Positions 23,300 through 30,549 of a stretch of DNA of 30,549 nt are shown here, one piece after another; position 1 is the first letter of the stretch; every line of letters starts with the position of its first letter. The notes under the pieces were generated by a model that saw only the letters and a program-made list of their open reading frames with translations, searched no databases and was not told the origin of the DNA. This DNA comes from DASTSN01 sp035760665 (GTDB lineage Bacteria; Bacteroidota; Bacteroidia; Chitinophagales; Chitinophagaceae). The translations under genes and the position numbers were made by a program. The stretch spans positions 1-30,549 of the forward strand of contig DASTSN010000058.1 of the NCBI GenBank assembly GCA_035760665.1, read 5' to 3'.

Positions 23300-23328
23300 A
23301 GCTAAAAGCGGTAAGCTTTTAGCTTTTT
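23300..23328 (+). terminator. Terminator-like hairpin after rpsM
   Basis: AGCTAAAAGC (23300-23309) pairs perfectly with GCTTTTAGCT (23315-23324) around a five-base loop, followed by TTTTT at 23324-23328. It starts seven bases after the rpsM stop. Inside a ribosomal operon it would act as a partial terminator or attenuator. Confidence 0.75.
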
Positions 23329-23350
23329 GCATATTGCACCATTTTCAACT

Positions 23351-23419
23351 CAGGATTTATTACGGATGCCCGGTGCAGGCGGAGGATAAATCCTGGTCGC
23401 GTGAACAACGCGATTTTTT
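23351..23419 (+). promoter_or_regulatory. rpsK leader: long hairpin followed by terminator-like hairpin
   Basis: CAGGATTTA (23351-23359) pairs perfectly with TAAATCCTG (23387-23395), enclosing a GC-rich 27-base loop. Immediately after, TCGCGT (23397-23402) pairs with ACGCGA (23408-23413) and is followed by six T residues (23414-23419). The second is a small intrinsic terminator 29 bases before the rpsK ATG. This arrangement resembles an attenuation leader, possibly bound by a ribosomal protein; that role is inferred. Confidence 0.5.
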
Positions 23420-23448
23420 AACAAACAAAAGATTACCTCGGAAAAATT

Positions 23449-23856
23449 ATGGCAAAAGCACAAGCAGGTACCAGCGCAAAAGCGGCGGCCAAAAAAAGAG
23501 TAGTAAAGGTTGATGCATACGGTGATGCACACATCACTGCCAGTTTCAACAACATCATTATCAGCCTCACCAACAAAACCGGCCAGGTGATTTCCTGGAG
23601 CAGTGCCGGTAAAATGGGTTTCAAGGGCTCAAAGAAAAATACACCTTATGCTGCACAAATGGCAGCAGCCGATGCGGCAAAAACAGCTTTTGATGCCGGT
23701 TTGAAGCGTGTGGATGTATTTGTGAAAGGTCCTGGCGCCGGACGCGAAAGCGCTATCCGCTCTCTTTCACAAAACGGTATCGAAGTGGTGATGATTAAAG
23801 ACGTAACGCCGTTGCCGCACAACGGTTGCCGTCCTCCCAAGAAAAGAAGAGTTTAA
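23449..23856 (+). CDS. rpsK: Ribosomal protein S11
   Basis: This 135-residue platform protein of the 30S subunit interacts with S6, S18 and 16S rRNA near the mRNA exit. Family features include DAHITASFNNIIISLTNKTG, SSAGKMGFKGSKKNTPYAAQ, VFVKGPGAGRESAIRSL, and the conserved end DVTPLPHNGCRPPKKRRV. The N-terminus carries about ten extra alanine- and lysine-rich residues, common in this phylum. It is 155 bases from rpsM, a gap filled by hairpins. Confidence 0.97.
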   Translation: MAKAQAGTSAKAAAKKRVVKVDAYGDAHITASFNNIIISLTNKTGQVISWSSAGKMGFKGSKKNTPYAAQMAAADAAKTAFDAGLKRVDVFVKGPGAGRESAIRSLSQNGIEVVMIKDVTPLPHNGCRPPKKRRV

Positions 23857-24027
23857 AAATCAGGGAAGCCTGGGTGATTGTTTCCGGTTTCGGATATCCC
23901 TCTTTCCTGAGCATAGCAACATATTGAATCGCCATTTGATTCATTTATTTAAAGGGTGACTGATTAATTTTTACCGCTTTCAACGATCAGTTCACCGGTT
24001 TTTAAAAAGCGGAAATGAATAAAAACT
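23857..24027. other. Leader of rpsD
   Basis: The 171-base gap between rpsK and rpsD has no open frame. A seven-base stem, CCGCTTT with AAAGCGG, can form between about 23975 and 24012, close to the rpsD start. S4 often regulates its own operon through a leader structure in other bacteria, but I cannot identify such a site here with confidence. Confidence 0.35.
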
Positions 24028-24633
24028 ATGGCACGTTACACAGGTCCTAAGACCAAAATTTCCCGCATTTTCGGAGAACCTATTTTAGGTAATGGCAAAT
24101 GGTTGGGTAAAAACAGCAACCCTCCCGGCCAGCATGGTGCAACCCGCAAACGTAAGAGCCTGGGTGAATACGCCCTTCAGCTGCGCGAAAAACAAAAAGC
24201 CAAATACACTTATGGTGTACTGGAAAAACAATTCCGCAAAACGTTTGAAGAAGCTTCCCGTCGTAAAGGAGTAACCGGTGAAAACCTCATCAAATTACTC
24301 GAAGCAAGACTGGATAACACCGTTTTTCGCATGGGTATTGCCCCCAGCCGTCCGGCTGCCCGCCAGCTCGTAAGCCATAAACATATTACCGTAAACGGAG
24401 AAGTGGTGAATATCCCTTCGTTCCAGTTAAAAGCCGGTGATATCGTAGGCTTAAAAGACGGCAGTAAAGAGAACAGTTCCATTACCAGCCAGATTCGCGG
24501 AAAAAATCCAAAGTTTAACTGGATCGACTGGAATGAGACCGAAATGCAGGGAACTTTCATTACCTACCCGGAAAGAGAAAGTGTGCCTGAGAATATTAAG
24601 GAACAACTTATCGTGGAATTGTACAGTAAGTAA
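24028..24633 (+). CDS. rpsD: Ribosomal protein S4
   Basis: This 201-residue primary rRNA-binding protein nucleates 30S assembly. It starts MARYTGPKTKISRIFGEPI, contains QLREKQKAKYTYGVLEKQFR, and its S4 RNA-binding domain spans about 92-155 with LEARLDNTVFRMGIAPSRPA, then ARQLVSHKHITVNG. The zinc-binding cysteine motif of some S4 proteins is absent, so this is the zinc-free form. Length is normal. In many bacteria S4 represses the alpha operon translationally, and here it lies in the matching block, between rpsK and rpoA. Confidence 0.97.
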   Translation: MARYTGPKTKISRIFGEPILGNGKWLGKNSNPPGQHGATRKRKSLGEYALQLREKQKAKYTYGVLEKQFRKTFEEASRRKGVTGENLIKLLEARLDNTVFRMGIAPSRPAARQLVSHKHITVNGEVVNIPSFQLKAGDIVGLKDGSKENSSITSQIRGKNPKFNWIDWNETEMQGTFITYPERESVPENIKEQLIVELYSK

Positions 24634-24719
24634 CCTGTGCAGTTGGCAACACCCTTAGAGGGGGCTGCTCAAATACGACTGTTTCCTGTAATTTTTATTT
24701 GCTAAATTAAAATTTCAAT

Positions 24720-25724
24720 ATGGCCATTTTAAATTTTCAGAAGCCTGATAAAATCATTCTGCAAAAAGCAACGGATTTTGAAGCACAATTCGAATTTCGT
24801 CCGCTTGAACCGGGCTATGGTGTTACCATCGGTAATGCCCTGCGCCGTGTGCTGCTGAGCTCCCTCGAGGGGTATGCCATCACCGGTGTTAAAATAGAAG
24901 GGGTTGATCACGAATTTGCCACCATTAAGGGTGTCAGCGAAGACGTGGTGGAAATCCTGCTGAACCTCAAGCAGGTTCGCCTGAAAAAAATTGTCGATCA
25001 CGAGGTGAGTCACGAAAGGATTATTCTTTCCATCAAAAATAAAACAGAATTCACCGCCGCGATGATTGGCGAAGGTACACAGTCATTCCAAGTGATGAAC
25101 CCCGAACTGCTGATCTGCACACTGGATTCTTCTGCAAAAATGGATATCGAACTGACGATCGGCAAAGGCCGTGGTTACGTTCCGGCGGAAGATAACAGGC
25201 TGAAAGATGCCCCGATGGGACAGATTCCAATCGATGCGATTTATACACCGATTAAAAATGTAAAATACAGCATTGAAAATACCCGGGTTGAGCAGCGTAC
25301 GGATTTCGAAAAGCTGATTATGGAAGTAACGACCGATGGCACAATCCACCCGGAAGAGGCCGTCAAACAGGCTTCCCGCATCCTGATCCAGCATCTCATG
25401 ATTATCACCGACGAAAACATTACGTTTGATAATAAAGAGGAAAAGAAAGAAGACCTGGTTGATGAGCAAACACTGCAACTGCGCAAGATCCTGAAGACGC
25501 CGCTGGAAGACCTGGATCTTTCTGTACGGGCCTTCAATTGCCTGAAAGCCGCCAAGATTAATTCCCTGAGCGAGCTGGTGCAGTACGAGCAGGAAGACCT
25601 GATGAAGTTCCGCAACTTCGGTCAGAAGTCCCTGGCCGAGATTGAGCAGGTGCTGACAGAAAGAGGTTTGCACTTTGGAATGGACCTCGCCAAACTAGGC
25701 CTGGATAAAGAAGAATTCCTGTAA
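24720..25724 (+). CDS. rpoA: RNA polymerase alpha subunit
   Basis: This 334-residue subunit initiates assembly of RNA polymerase. The N-terminal domain (about 1-230) contains RPLEPGYGVTIGNALRRVLL, the dimer and beta-binding core. The C-terminal domain (about 250-334) contains LDLSVRAFNCLKAAKINSLS and FRNFGQKSLAEIEQVL, which contact upstream promoter DNA and activators. The linker is acidic and lysine-rich (NKEEKKEDLVDEQT). Length is typical for the phylum. It follows rpsD by 86 bases and precedes rplQ. The polymerase is the rifamycin target, but the target subunit RpoB is not encoded here. Confidence 0.98.
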   Translation: MAILNFQKPDKIILQKATDFEAQFEFRPLEPGYGVTIGNALRRVLLSSLEGYAITGVKIEGVDHEFATIKGVSEDVVEILLNLKQVRLKKIVDHEVSHERIILSIKNKTEFTAAMIGEGTQSFQVMNPELLICTLDSSAKMDIELTIGKGRGYVPAEDNRLKDAPMGQIPIDAIYTPIKNVKYSIENTRVEQRTDFEKLIMEVTTDGTIHPEEAVKQASRILIQHLMIITDENITFDNKEEKKEDLVDEQTLQLRKILKTPLEDLDLSVRAFNCLKAAKINSLSELVQYEQEDLMKFRNFGQKSLAEIEQVLTERGLHFGMDLAKLGLDKEEFL

Positions 25725-25851
25725 TCGTATTACCGAAAAGGGAGATACGTTAGTTCTTACTCATATTTTTAATAACCGTTTTTAATCCGGTAGGAATAAA
25801 AACAAAAGTTGCAATTCCTGACACGGTGCAGCTTTCTAAAAACAATATGTC

Positions 25852-26358
25852 ATGCGTCACGGAGACAAAATTAACAACCTGGGCCGCACAAAGGCCCACC
25901 GCGAAGCGTTGCTGAGCAACCTCGCCTGCGAACTGATTGCCCACAAGCGGATTGTCACAACGCTTGCCAAAGCAAAGGCTTTGCGTACGTATGTGGAGCC
26001 ACTGATCACGAAAGGGAAAACCAACAGCACACACCAGCGCAGGATCGTTTTCGGCTACCTGCAGAATAAAGATGCAGTAAAAGAACTCTTCGGGTCAATC
26101 GCAGAGAAAGTGGCGGGACGCCCCGGTGGATACACCCGCATCATTAAACTGGGCATTCGCCCCGGTGATGCGGCGGAAACAGCGCTGATTGAACTGGTAG
26201 ATTTCAACGAGATCTATGGTAAAGGAAAAGGTGAAGCCAAAGAAGGCGCTAAACGTACACGTCGCGGCCGCAGCGGAGCTGCCAAAAAAGCCGCAGAACC
26301 GAAAGCGGAAGAAACCACAGTTACGGAAGAAGCAAAAGAAGCATCGAAAGAAGGCTAA
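25852..26358 (+). CDS. rplQ: Ribosomal protein L17 with a low-complexity tail
   Basis: This 168-residue protein of the large subunit sits near the peptide exit tunnel. The core (about residues 1-121) is canonical: MRHGDKINNLGRTKAHREAL, IAHKRIVTTLAKAKALR, GYTRIIKLGIRPGDAAETA and LIELVDF. The last 47 residues are an extension rich in Lys, Ala, Glu and Arg, absent from the E. coli protein but usual in Bacteroidota. It closes the ribosomal block and is followed by a strong terminator. Confidence 0.97.
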   Translation: MRHGDKINNLGRTKAHREALLSNLACELIAHKRIVTTLAKAKALRTYVEPLITKGKTNSTHQRRIVFGYLQNKDAVKELFGSIAEKVAGRPGGYTRIIKLGIRPGDAAETALIELVDFNEIYGKGKGEAKEGAKRTRRGRSGAAKKAAEPKAEETTVTEEAKEASKEG

Positions 26359-26383
26359 ACAAATGAAATTAAAATTGTATACC

Positions 26384-26416
26384 AAGGCAGAACTTATCCC
26401 GGTTCTGCCTTTTTTT
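26384..26416 (+). terminator. Rho-independent terminator of the alpha operon
   Basis: AAGGCAGAAC (26384-26393) pairs perfectly with GTTCTGCCTT (26402-26411) around an eight-base loop, followed by a T-run to 26416. It begins 25 bases after the rplQ stop. Confidence 0.92.
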
Positions 26417-26485
26417 ATGCGTTGTGAAAAAGTTATCCGCAAAAATCATTGATGATTTGTTTTCTTTGCAAAACCCTTTAAAAAA

Positions 26486-27589
26486 ATGGCTGAACAACAA
26501 AAACCTGCAATCCTGCTACTTGCTGACGGAACCGTTTGTCATGGAAAAGCATTTGGCGCTATCGGGACAACCGGTGGCGAAATTTGCTTTAATACGGGCA
26601 TGACCGGCTACCAGGAAGTGTTTACCGATCCCAGTTACTATGGTCAGATCCTGATCATGAATAATGTGCATATTGGTAATTACGGGGTAAAGGATAACGA
26701 AGTGGAATCTAATAACGTCAAGATTCGGGGGTTGATTGGCCGCAGTCTCGAGGAGCAGTATTCACGTAAGCAGGCAAATGGTTCTTTACAAGATTACCTG
26801 AAAGCCAATAATATTGTCGCCATTGAAGGTGTGGACACAAGGGCGCTGGTCACACATATCCGTACGAAAGGTGCTATGAACTGTATCATTTCTTCTGCGA
26901 TTACGGATGTGGAAGCTTTGAAAAAGGAACTGGCCAAGGTGCCGGATATGGATGGACTGGAATTGGCTTCTGCTGTGAGTACCGGGCAACCTTACGAAAT
27001 GGGAGACAGCAAATCACCGGTGCGCATTGCCGTGATGGACTATGGTGTCAAGCAGCACATTCTTCACTGCATGACGGAGCGGGGTGCTTATGTAAAAGTA
27101 TTTCCAGCTAAGACTGCACTGACCGAGTTGAAAGCCTTCAACCCGTCCGGGTATTTTATTTCCAACGGTCCTGGCGACCCGGCAGCAATGGGGTATGCTA
27201 TCGATGCGGTGAAAAATATCCTGGCTGAAAACAAACCCGTTTTCGGTATTTGCCTTGGTCATCAGTTACTGGCCCTGGCCAACGGGATCCCGACCTTTAA
27301 GATGCACCACGGTCATCGCGGACTTAACCACCCTGTTAAAAATATGCTTACGGGTAAATGCGAGATTACAACGCAAAATCATGGTTTTGGCGTTGACCCG
27401 GAAGCTGTCAAAAAATCAGATCGCGTGGAAGTGACTCATATTAATCTCAATGATGGTTCGATCGAAGGCATCCGGTTAAAAAACAAACCGGCATTCTCCG
27501 TGCAGTACCACCCGGAAAGTACACCAGGTCCTCACGACAGCCGATACCTGTTTGATGAGTTTATCAGCCTGATCAAGGCACAATCCTGA
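26486..27589 (+). CDS. carA: Carbamoyl-phosphate synthase small subunit
   Basis: This 367-residue glutaminase subunit releases ammonia from glutamine for carbamoyl phosphate, feeding pyrimidine and arginine synthesis; it works with CarB, which is not in the window. The N-terminal domain has GTTGGEICFNTGMTGYQEVF and TDPSYYGQIL. The class I amidotransferase domain carries the nucleophile Cys256 in PVFGICLGHQLLALA, with His342 and Glu344 in VQYHPESTPGP. Length is usual for the family. It starts after the rplQ terminator; a TTTCTTTG (26461-26468) upstream is an imperfect -7 box. Confidence 0.97.
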   Translation: MAEQQKPAILLLADGTVCHGKAFGAIGTTGGEICFNTGMTGYQEVFTDPSYYGQILIMNNVHIGNYGVKDNEVESNNVKIRGLIGRSLEEQYSRKQANGSLQDYLKANNIVAIEGVDTRALVTHIRTKGAMNCIISSAITDVEALKKELAKVPDMDGLELASAVSTGQPYEMGDSKSPVRIAVMDYGVKQHILHCMTERGAYVKVFPAKTALTELKAFNPSGYFISNGPGDPAAMGYAIDAVKNILAENKPVFGICLGHQLLALANGIPTFKMHHGHRGLNHPVKNMLTGKCEITTQNHGFGVDPEAVKKSDRVEVTHINLNDGSIEGIRLKNKPAFSVQYHPESTPGPHDSRYLFDEFISLIKAQS

Positions 27590-27651
27590 TGCAGGATACT
27601 TTTTAGTATCTTCCCGGCTGAATCGTACAAATTTTCCTCATAGTTCAGCAT

Positions 27652-28071
27652 ATGAAGATTGCCATTATTAACGGACCGAATCTTAATTTACTCGGACAGC
27701 GGGAACCGGGTATTTATGGCACGCAGTCTTTCGCTACTTATTTTGAAGAACTGAAAAAGCGTTATCCCGCCGTTTCGTTTTCTTTTTTTCAAAGCAATGT
27801 AGAGGGGGAACTGATCAATGAACTGCAGCGTGTTGGGTTTGGTTATGATGGGATTATCATGAATCCCGGTGGCTACACACATACCTCCGTTGCTATCGGT
27901 GATGCGATCGCTGCCATTAAAACGCCGGTAATTGAAGTGCATATTTCCAATGTTCATGCTCGGGAAGACTTTCGTAAACTCTCCCACGTATCCGCACAAT
28001 CGGCAGGCACGATTGCAGGCCTTGGATTAAAAGGCTATGAACTGGCGCTTGAATGGTTTTTATCTCATTAA
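27652..28071 (+). CDS. aroQ: Type II 3-dehydroquinate dehydratase
   Basis: This 139-residue enzyme removes water from 3-dehydroquinate in the shikimate pathway and forms dodecamers in the cytoplasm. It begins with the family sequence MKIAIINGPNLNLLGQREPG, where the catalytic Tyr22 follows in IYG. NPGGYTHTSVA supplies Asn71 and His77, and VIEVHISNVHAREDFR supplies His97. Length is slightly short of the usual 145. It follows carA by 62 bases. A hairpin with arms GATACT and AGTATC lies in the gap, but no long T-run follows. Confidence 0.97.
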   Translation: MKIAIINGPNLNLLGQREPGIYGTQSFATYFEELKKRYPAVSFSFFQSNVEGELINELQRVGFGYDGIIMNPGGYTHTSVAIGDAIAAIKTPVIEVHISNVHAREDFRKLSHVSAQSAGTIAGLGLKGYELALEWFLSH

Positions 28072-28134
28072 CCGGGTTGACTTTTATCAGTTGCTCCAGT
28101 AAGGTTTGTTAGATATTCGCTTCTTGCTCACAGG

Positions 28135-28142
28135 TAACTTTG
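28135..28142 (+). promoter_or_regulatory. Promoter -7 box TAACTTTG
   Basis: TAACTTTG matches TAnnTTTG and ends 14 bases before the chosen start at 28157. It lies downstream of the first possible TTG start at 28106, so it also argues against that start. Confidence 0.5.
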
Positions 28143-28156
28143 CAGGCATTATGATT

Positions 28157-29443
28157 ATGAAAAAACCAATCAACTATCAGTCAGCAGAAGAGGCCTTATC
28201 TGTTGTCGGGTCAAACCAGCGGATTTACATTCACGGTAGTGCGCAAACGCCTGTTTGCCTGCTAAAAGAGTTAGGCCGGCAAGCCCACCGCCTGCAAAAT
28301 GTGGAATTAGTTTTCATCAGCGTATATGGCGATATCGAGGTGGACAAGCCACAGTATGCCGGTATTTTCCATGTTAACTCCCTGTTCGTGTCGGCGAGTA
28401 TCCGCGAAGCTGTGAATGCAGGACGTGCTGATTATGTACCCGTTTTTTTAAGTGAAATCCCGGAATTATTCAAGCAAAATATTTTGCCGCTTGATGTGGC
28501 GCTGGTGCAGGTATCACCACCCGATGCACATGGTTATTGCTCATTGGGTGTTTCCGTGGATATTGCCCGTTCTGCAGTGAATACCGCGAAACATATTATT
28601 GCGCAGGTCAATCCACTTGTGCCGCGTACACACGGTGACGGGTTGATTCATTACAGCCGGTTTGACAGTATGGTGTATTGTGAAGACCCGCTTCATGAAG
28701 CCGCCTTTGGTGAAAAAACAACCGGTGTGGAGAAACAAATAGGGCAATACGTTGCAGACCTGATCGAAGACCGCAGTACCCTGCAAATGGGCATTGGCTC
28801 CATACCAGATGCCGTGTTAAAGTCGCTAACAGGGCATAAGGACCTGGGTGTGCATACCGAAATGTGTTCCGATGGTGTCATCGATCTTTTTGAAAGCGGC
28901 GTGATCAACAATAAATTCAAGCAAATTCATCCGAATAAAGCGGTGACAGCCTTTGCACTTGGTACCCGGCGTTTGTATGATTATGTAGATGATAACCCTG
29001 CCTTCCAGTTTCTTGATATCGATTACGTAAATGATCCGCATATCATCCGCAGAAATAAGCGGATGGTGGCCATTAATAGTGCCATCGAAATTGATATCAC
29101 CGGCCAGGTTTGCGCCGATTCTATCGGCACCTATCAATTTTCCGGCGTGGGCGGCCAAATGGATTTTATGCGTGGAGCCACGTTGAGTGAAGGCGGTAAG
29201 CCCATTATCGCATTACCATCGCGTACGGCAAAAGGTGTATCCCGCATAGTGGCTGCATTAAAACCAGGTGCTGGCGTAGTTACCACAAGGGCCCACGTGC
29301 ATTATGTGGTGACTGAATACGGCGTAGCGTATTTATTTGGCAAAAATCTTCGCCAGCGGGCAAAGGCACTGATCAATATTGCTCACCCGGATGACAGGGA
29401 AGCCTTGGAAAAATCCTGCTGGGAACGCTTTAAAGTATTTTAA
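28157..29443 (+). CDS. Acetyl-CoA hydrolase/CoA-transferase family protein
   Basis: This protein of about 428 residues belongs to the family that includes acetyl-CoA hydrolase, succinyl-CoA:acetate transferases and 4-hydroxybutyrate CoA-transferase. It has the N-terminal lobe (INYQSAEEALSVV, IYIHGSAQTPVCLL) and the C-terminal lobe with MGIGSIPDAV. The probable catalytic glutamate lies in HTEMCSDGVIDLF (Glu235 from this start). YQFSGVGGQMDFMRGA and VTTRAHVHYVVTEYGVAYLF are strongly typical. The likely reaction is transfer of CoA between acetate or another short acid and its thioester; the substrate is not certain. Starts at 28151 and 28157 are both possible. It is probably transcribed from the box at 28135. 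Confidence 0.88.
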   Translation: MKKPINYQSAEEALSVVGSNQRIYIHGSAQTPVCLLKELGRQAHRLQNVELVFISVYGDIEVDKPQYAGIFHVNSLFVSASIREAVNAGRADYVPVFLSEIPELFKQNILPLDVALVQVSPPDAHGYCSLGVSVDIARSAVNTAKHIIAQVNPLVPRTHGDGLIHYSRFDSMVYCEDPLHEAAFGEKTTGVEKQIGQYVADLIEDRSTLQMGIGSIPDAVLKSLTGHKDLGVHTEMCSDGVIDLFESGVINNKFKQIHPNKAVTAFALGTRRLYDYVDDNPAFQFLDIDYVNDPHIIRRNKRMVAINSAIEIDITGQVCADSIGTYQFSGVGGQMDFMRGATLSEGGKPIIALPSRTAKGVSRIVAALKPGAGVVTTRAHVHYVVTEYGVAYLFGKNLRQRAKALINIAHPDDREALEKSCWERFKVF

Positions 29444-29513
29444 TTTTTATCGTATGCTTCCTTCACTGACAGGCTGTTAGATCGTCCGTCATACACCCGG
29501 GTAAAAATTGGCC

Positions 29514-29521
29514 TATTTTTG
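29514..29521 (+). promoter_or_regulatory. Candidate promoter -7 box TATTTTTG
   Basis: TATTTTTG matches TAnnTTTG and lies 47 bases before the MORN-like gene start. No good -33 element is visible. Confidence 0.4.
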
Positions 29522-29568
29522 GCAACATACCTGTTACAAAAATCGTTTACATCCAAAGATCTGTGGTT

Positions 29569-30267
29569 ATGCGACGTTTTATACTTCTCATTTGCCTTTT
29601 TTCATATGCCGGCGCTTTTGGCCAGTGGAAAAGTTATATAATCGGCGTAAAAGGCGATACACTGAACTGTGTAGACCTGCAGGGAAAAAAACAGGGCCGC
29701 TGGGTGGAGCACTATGATGAACTGCGGGGTGAACCCGGTTTTGAAGCCGAAGGCGTGTACGAAAATGGAAAAAAGGAAGGTGTTTGGCGTAAATATTCCC
29801 TGATGGGCGACCTGATTGCCGTGGAAAATTACCGCTGGGGTAATAAGGATGGCAAAAATGTGTATTTCAACAATACCGGCCAGTTATTGCGGGAAGAAAG
29901 CTGGAAAGCTGTGAATCCTGATAATCCCTACGATACTGTTGATGTGTATGATATTCACGATCCCACGAAAGTTATTGAACGGCGGTTGGTAAAATTGCAA
30001 GGCTATTCGCTTAAGCACGGCACCTGGACCTATTACGATCCATTAACCGGTAAGGTAGATAAAACAGAACGCTGGTGGCTGGACAAGCCTGCTGCCGGTA
30101 GCGATGACGATGAATTAAAACCGCTTGATATCAGCAGTACTGCCTCACAATCCAAATCAGACAGCACAACGGCCAAAAAAATGGCGAAACCCCAGGTAGT
30201 ACTGGATTATGAAAAGAAAAATGGTAAGAAAAAAATTAAGGTTCGCGACGGGCGGACCGGTTACTAG
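29569..30267 (+). CDS. Secreted MORN-repeat-like protein
   Basis: This 232-residue protein has a signal peptide (MRRFILLICLFSYAGAFG, cut near residue 18). It then has several MORN-type motifs: GKKQGRWVEHYDEL, GVYENGKKEGVWRKYSLMG, GNKDGKNVYFNNTGQLL and SLKHGTWTYYDPLTGKV. Such repeats form beta-hairpins and are common in Bacteroidota envelope proteins, sometimes annotated as YwqK-like; no enzymatic site is visible. Residues 175-232 are a low-complexity tail rich in S, T, D and K, ending in KKNGKKKIKVRDGRTGY. I place the start at the ATG at 29569 because a GTG at 29563 adds only two residues before the signal peptide. It is convergent with the esterase gene. Role unknown. Confidence 0.82.
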   Translation: MRRFILLICLFSYAGAFGQWKSYIIGVKGDTLNCVDLQGKKQGRWVEHYDELRGEPGFEAEGVYENGKKEGVWRKYSLMGDLIAVENYRWGNKDGKNVYFNNTGQLLREESWKAVNPDNPYDTVDVYDIHDPTKVIERRLVKLQGYSLKHGTWTYYDPLTGKVDKTERWWLDKPAAGSDDDELKPLDISSTASQSKSDSTTAKKMAKPQVVLDYEKKNGKKKIKVRDGRTGY

Positions 30268-30269
30268 CA

Positions 30270-30294
30270 AACCGGAATTGCCGGTTATTATTTT
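30270..30294. terminator. Weak hairpin terminator between convergent genes
   Basis: AACCGG (30270-30275) pairs with CCGGTT (30281-30286) around five bases, followed by ATTATTTT. The stem is short, and it overlaps the stop codon of the minus-strand gene. Confidence 0.4.
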
Positions 30295-30549
30295 CCGTTT
30301 TTAAAATAATCATCAAAAAAGAGCAGCTGGTAATTAATACTGTTTTTCCAGTATGCGGCATTGTGTGCTCCGGGCCGTTCTGTATAATCATGATCAATCT
30401 TCATCGCAAGTAATTTTTGGTGCAGCGCCCTGTTTACCTGCAGAAAAAAATCATCAACGCCACAATCAACAATAATTTTCAAATCCCCGGGATGCAGATT
30501 GTCAGCGACATTGATGACCGTGTTGTCTTCCCAGTTTTGCTTGCAACAA
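30288..30549 (-). CDS. Esterase family alpha/beta hydrolase, C-terminal part (cut by window edge)
   Basis: The minus-strand frame is open from the window edge to a stop at 30288-30290, about 86 codons. It is the C-terminal end of a putative esterase of the esterase D/tributyrin esterase type. LKIIVDCGVDDFFLQVNRAL carries the probable acid residue (one of the aspartates in DCGVDD), and DYTERPGAHNAAYWKNSINY carries the catalytic histidine in GAH. The sequence LHPGDLKII continues upstream without a break, so the TTG at 30482 is an internal leucine, not a start. The serine nucleophile lies outside the window. Cell location and substrate cannot be told from this part. Confidence 0.85.
   Translation of the reverse strand, partial: CCKQNWEDNTVINVADNLHPGDLKIIVDCGVDDFFLQVNRALHQKLLAMKIDHDYTERPGAHNAAYWKNSINYQLLFFDDYFKNGK

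Noticed and set aside
26461..26468. TTTCTTTG as carA promoter
   Set aside because: It misses the A of the TAnnTTTG box and has no -33 partner, so I did not list it as a feature.
30483..30549. Possible frameshift in the esterase near the TTG at 30482
   Set aside because: A careful reading of the minus strand gives LHPGDLKII without interruption, so the frame is intact to the window edge.

Overview
The window looks like a chromosomal segment of a Bacteroidota bacterium, most likely a member of the Chitinophagaceae. Three things in the sequence support this: a type IX secretion (T9SS) type A sorting domain on a large secreted protein, repeated promoter -7 boxes of the Bacteroidota form TAnnTTTG just upstream of genes, and weak or absent Shine-Dalgarno sequences. 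The family-level placement is an inference from overall protein style.

Positions 1-2016 are a gene-poor, repeat-rich stretch. It holds two tandem arrays, several hairpins and direct repeats, and one real gene: a REP-associated tyrosine transposase (RAYT) bracketed by inverted REP-like hairpins. Positions 2017-5487 encode a 1156-residue secreted protein with eight fibronectin-III-like modules and a T9SS tail, closed by a good terminator. Positions 5835-9258 hold independent single genes: a TPR-like domain fused to a rifampin ADP-ribosyltransferase (Arr), a secreted alpha/beta hydrolase on the minus strand, and a secreted amidohydrolase. Positions 9389-9719 contain two abutting gene remnants.

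Positions 9915-14282 carry small-molecule and stress functions: a Bcr/CflA-type MFS exporter, an HxlR regulator divergent from a DJ-1/PfpI protein, an F420-type NADP oxidoreductase, a possible 48-residue protein, and dipeptidase E. Positions 14438-21861 form a TetR-controlled ABC efflux cluster: tetR, a TolC-like channel, an HlyD-like lipoprotein, two ATPases, a 92-residue unknown protein and two ABC-2 permeases. It resembles a YbhGFSR-type tripartite exporter in which the tandem ATPase is split into two genes. Identical 16-bp palindromes lie at the tetR promoter and across the TolC start codon.

Positions 21927-26358 are a 133-residue unknown gene and the alpha-operon block infA-rpmJ-rpsM-rpsK-rpsD-rpoA-rplQ, with terminator-like hairpins after rpsM and before rpsK and a strong terminator after rplQ. 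The usual upstream neighbours secY and map are absent, and infA follows its own promoter. The window ends with carA, aroQ, an acetyl-CoA hydrolase/CoA-transferase family gene, a secreted MORN-like protein and, on the minus strand, the C-terminal part of an esterase cut by the window edge. No rRNA, tRNA or CRISPR array was found. The least ordinary items are the RAYT module, the TPR-Arr fusion, the split asymmetric ATPases with their small partner gene, the start-codon operator, and the rpsK leader.
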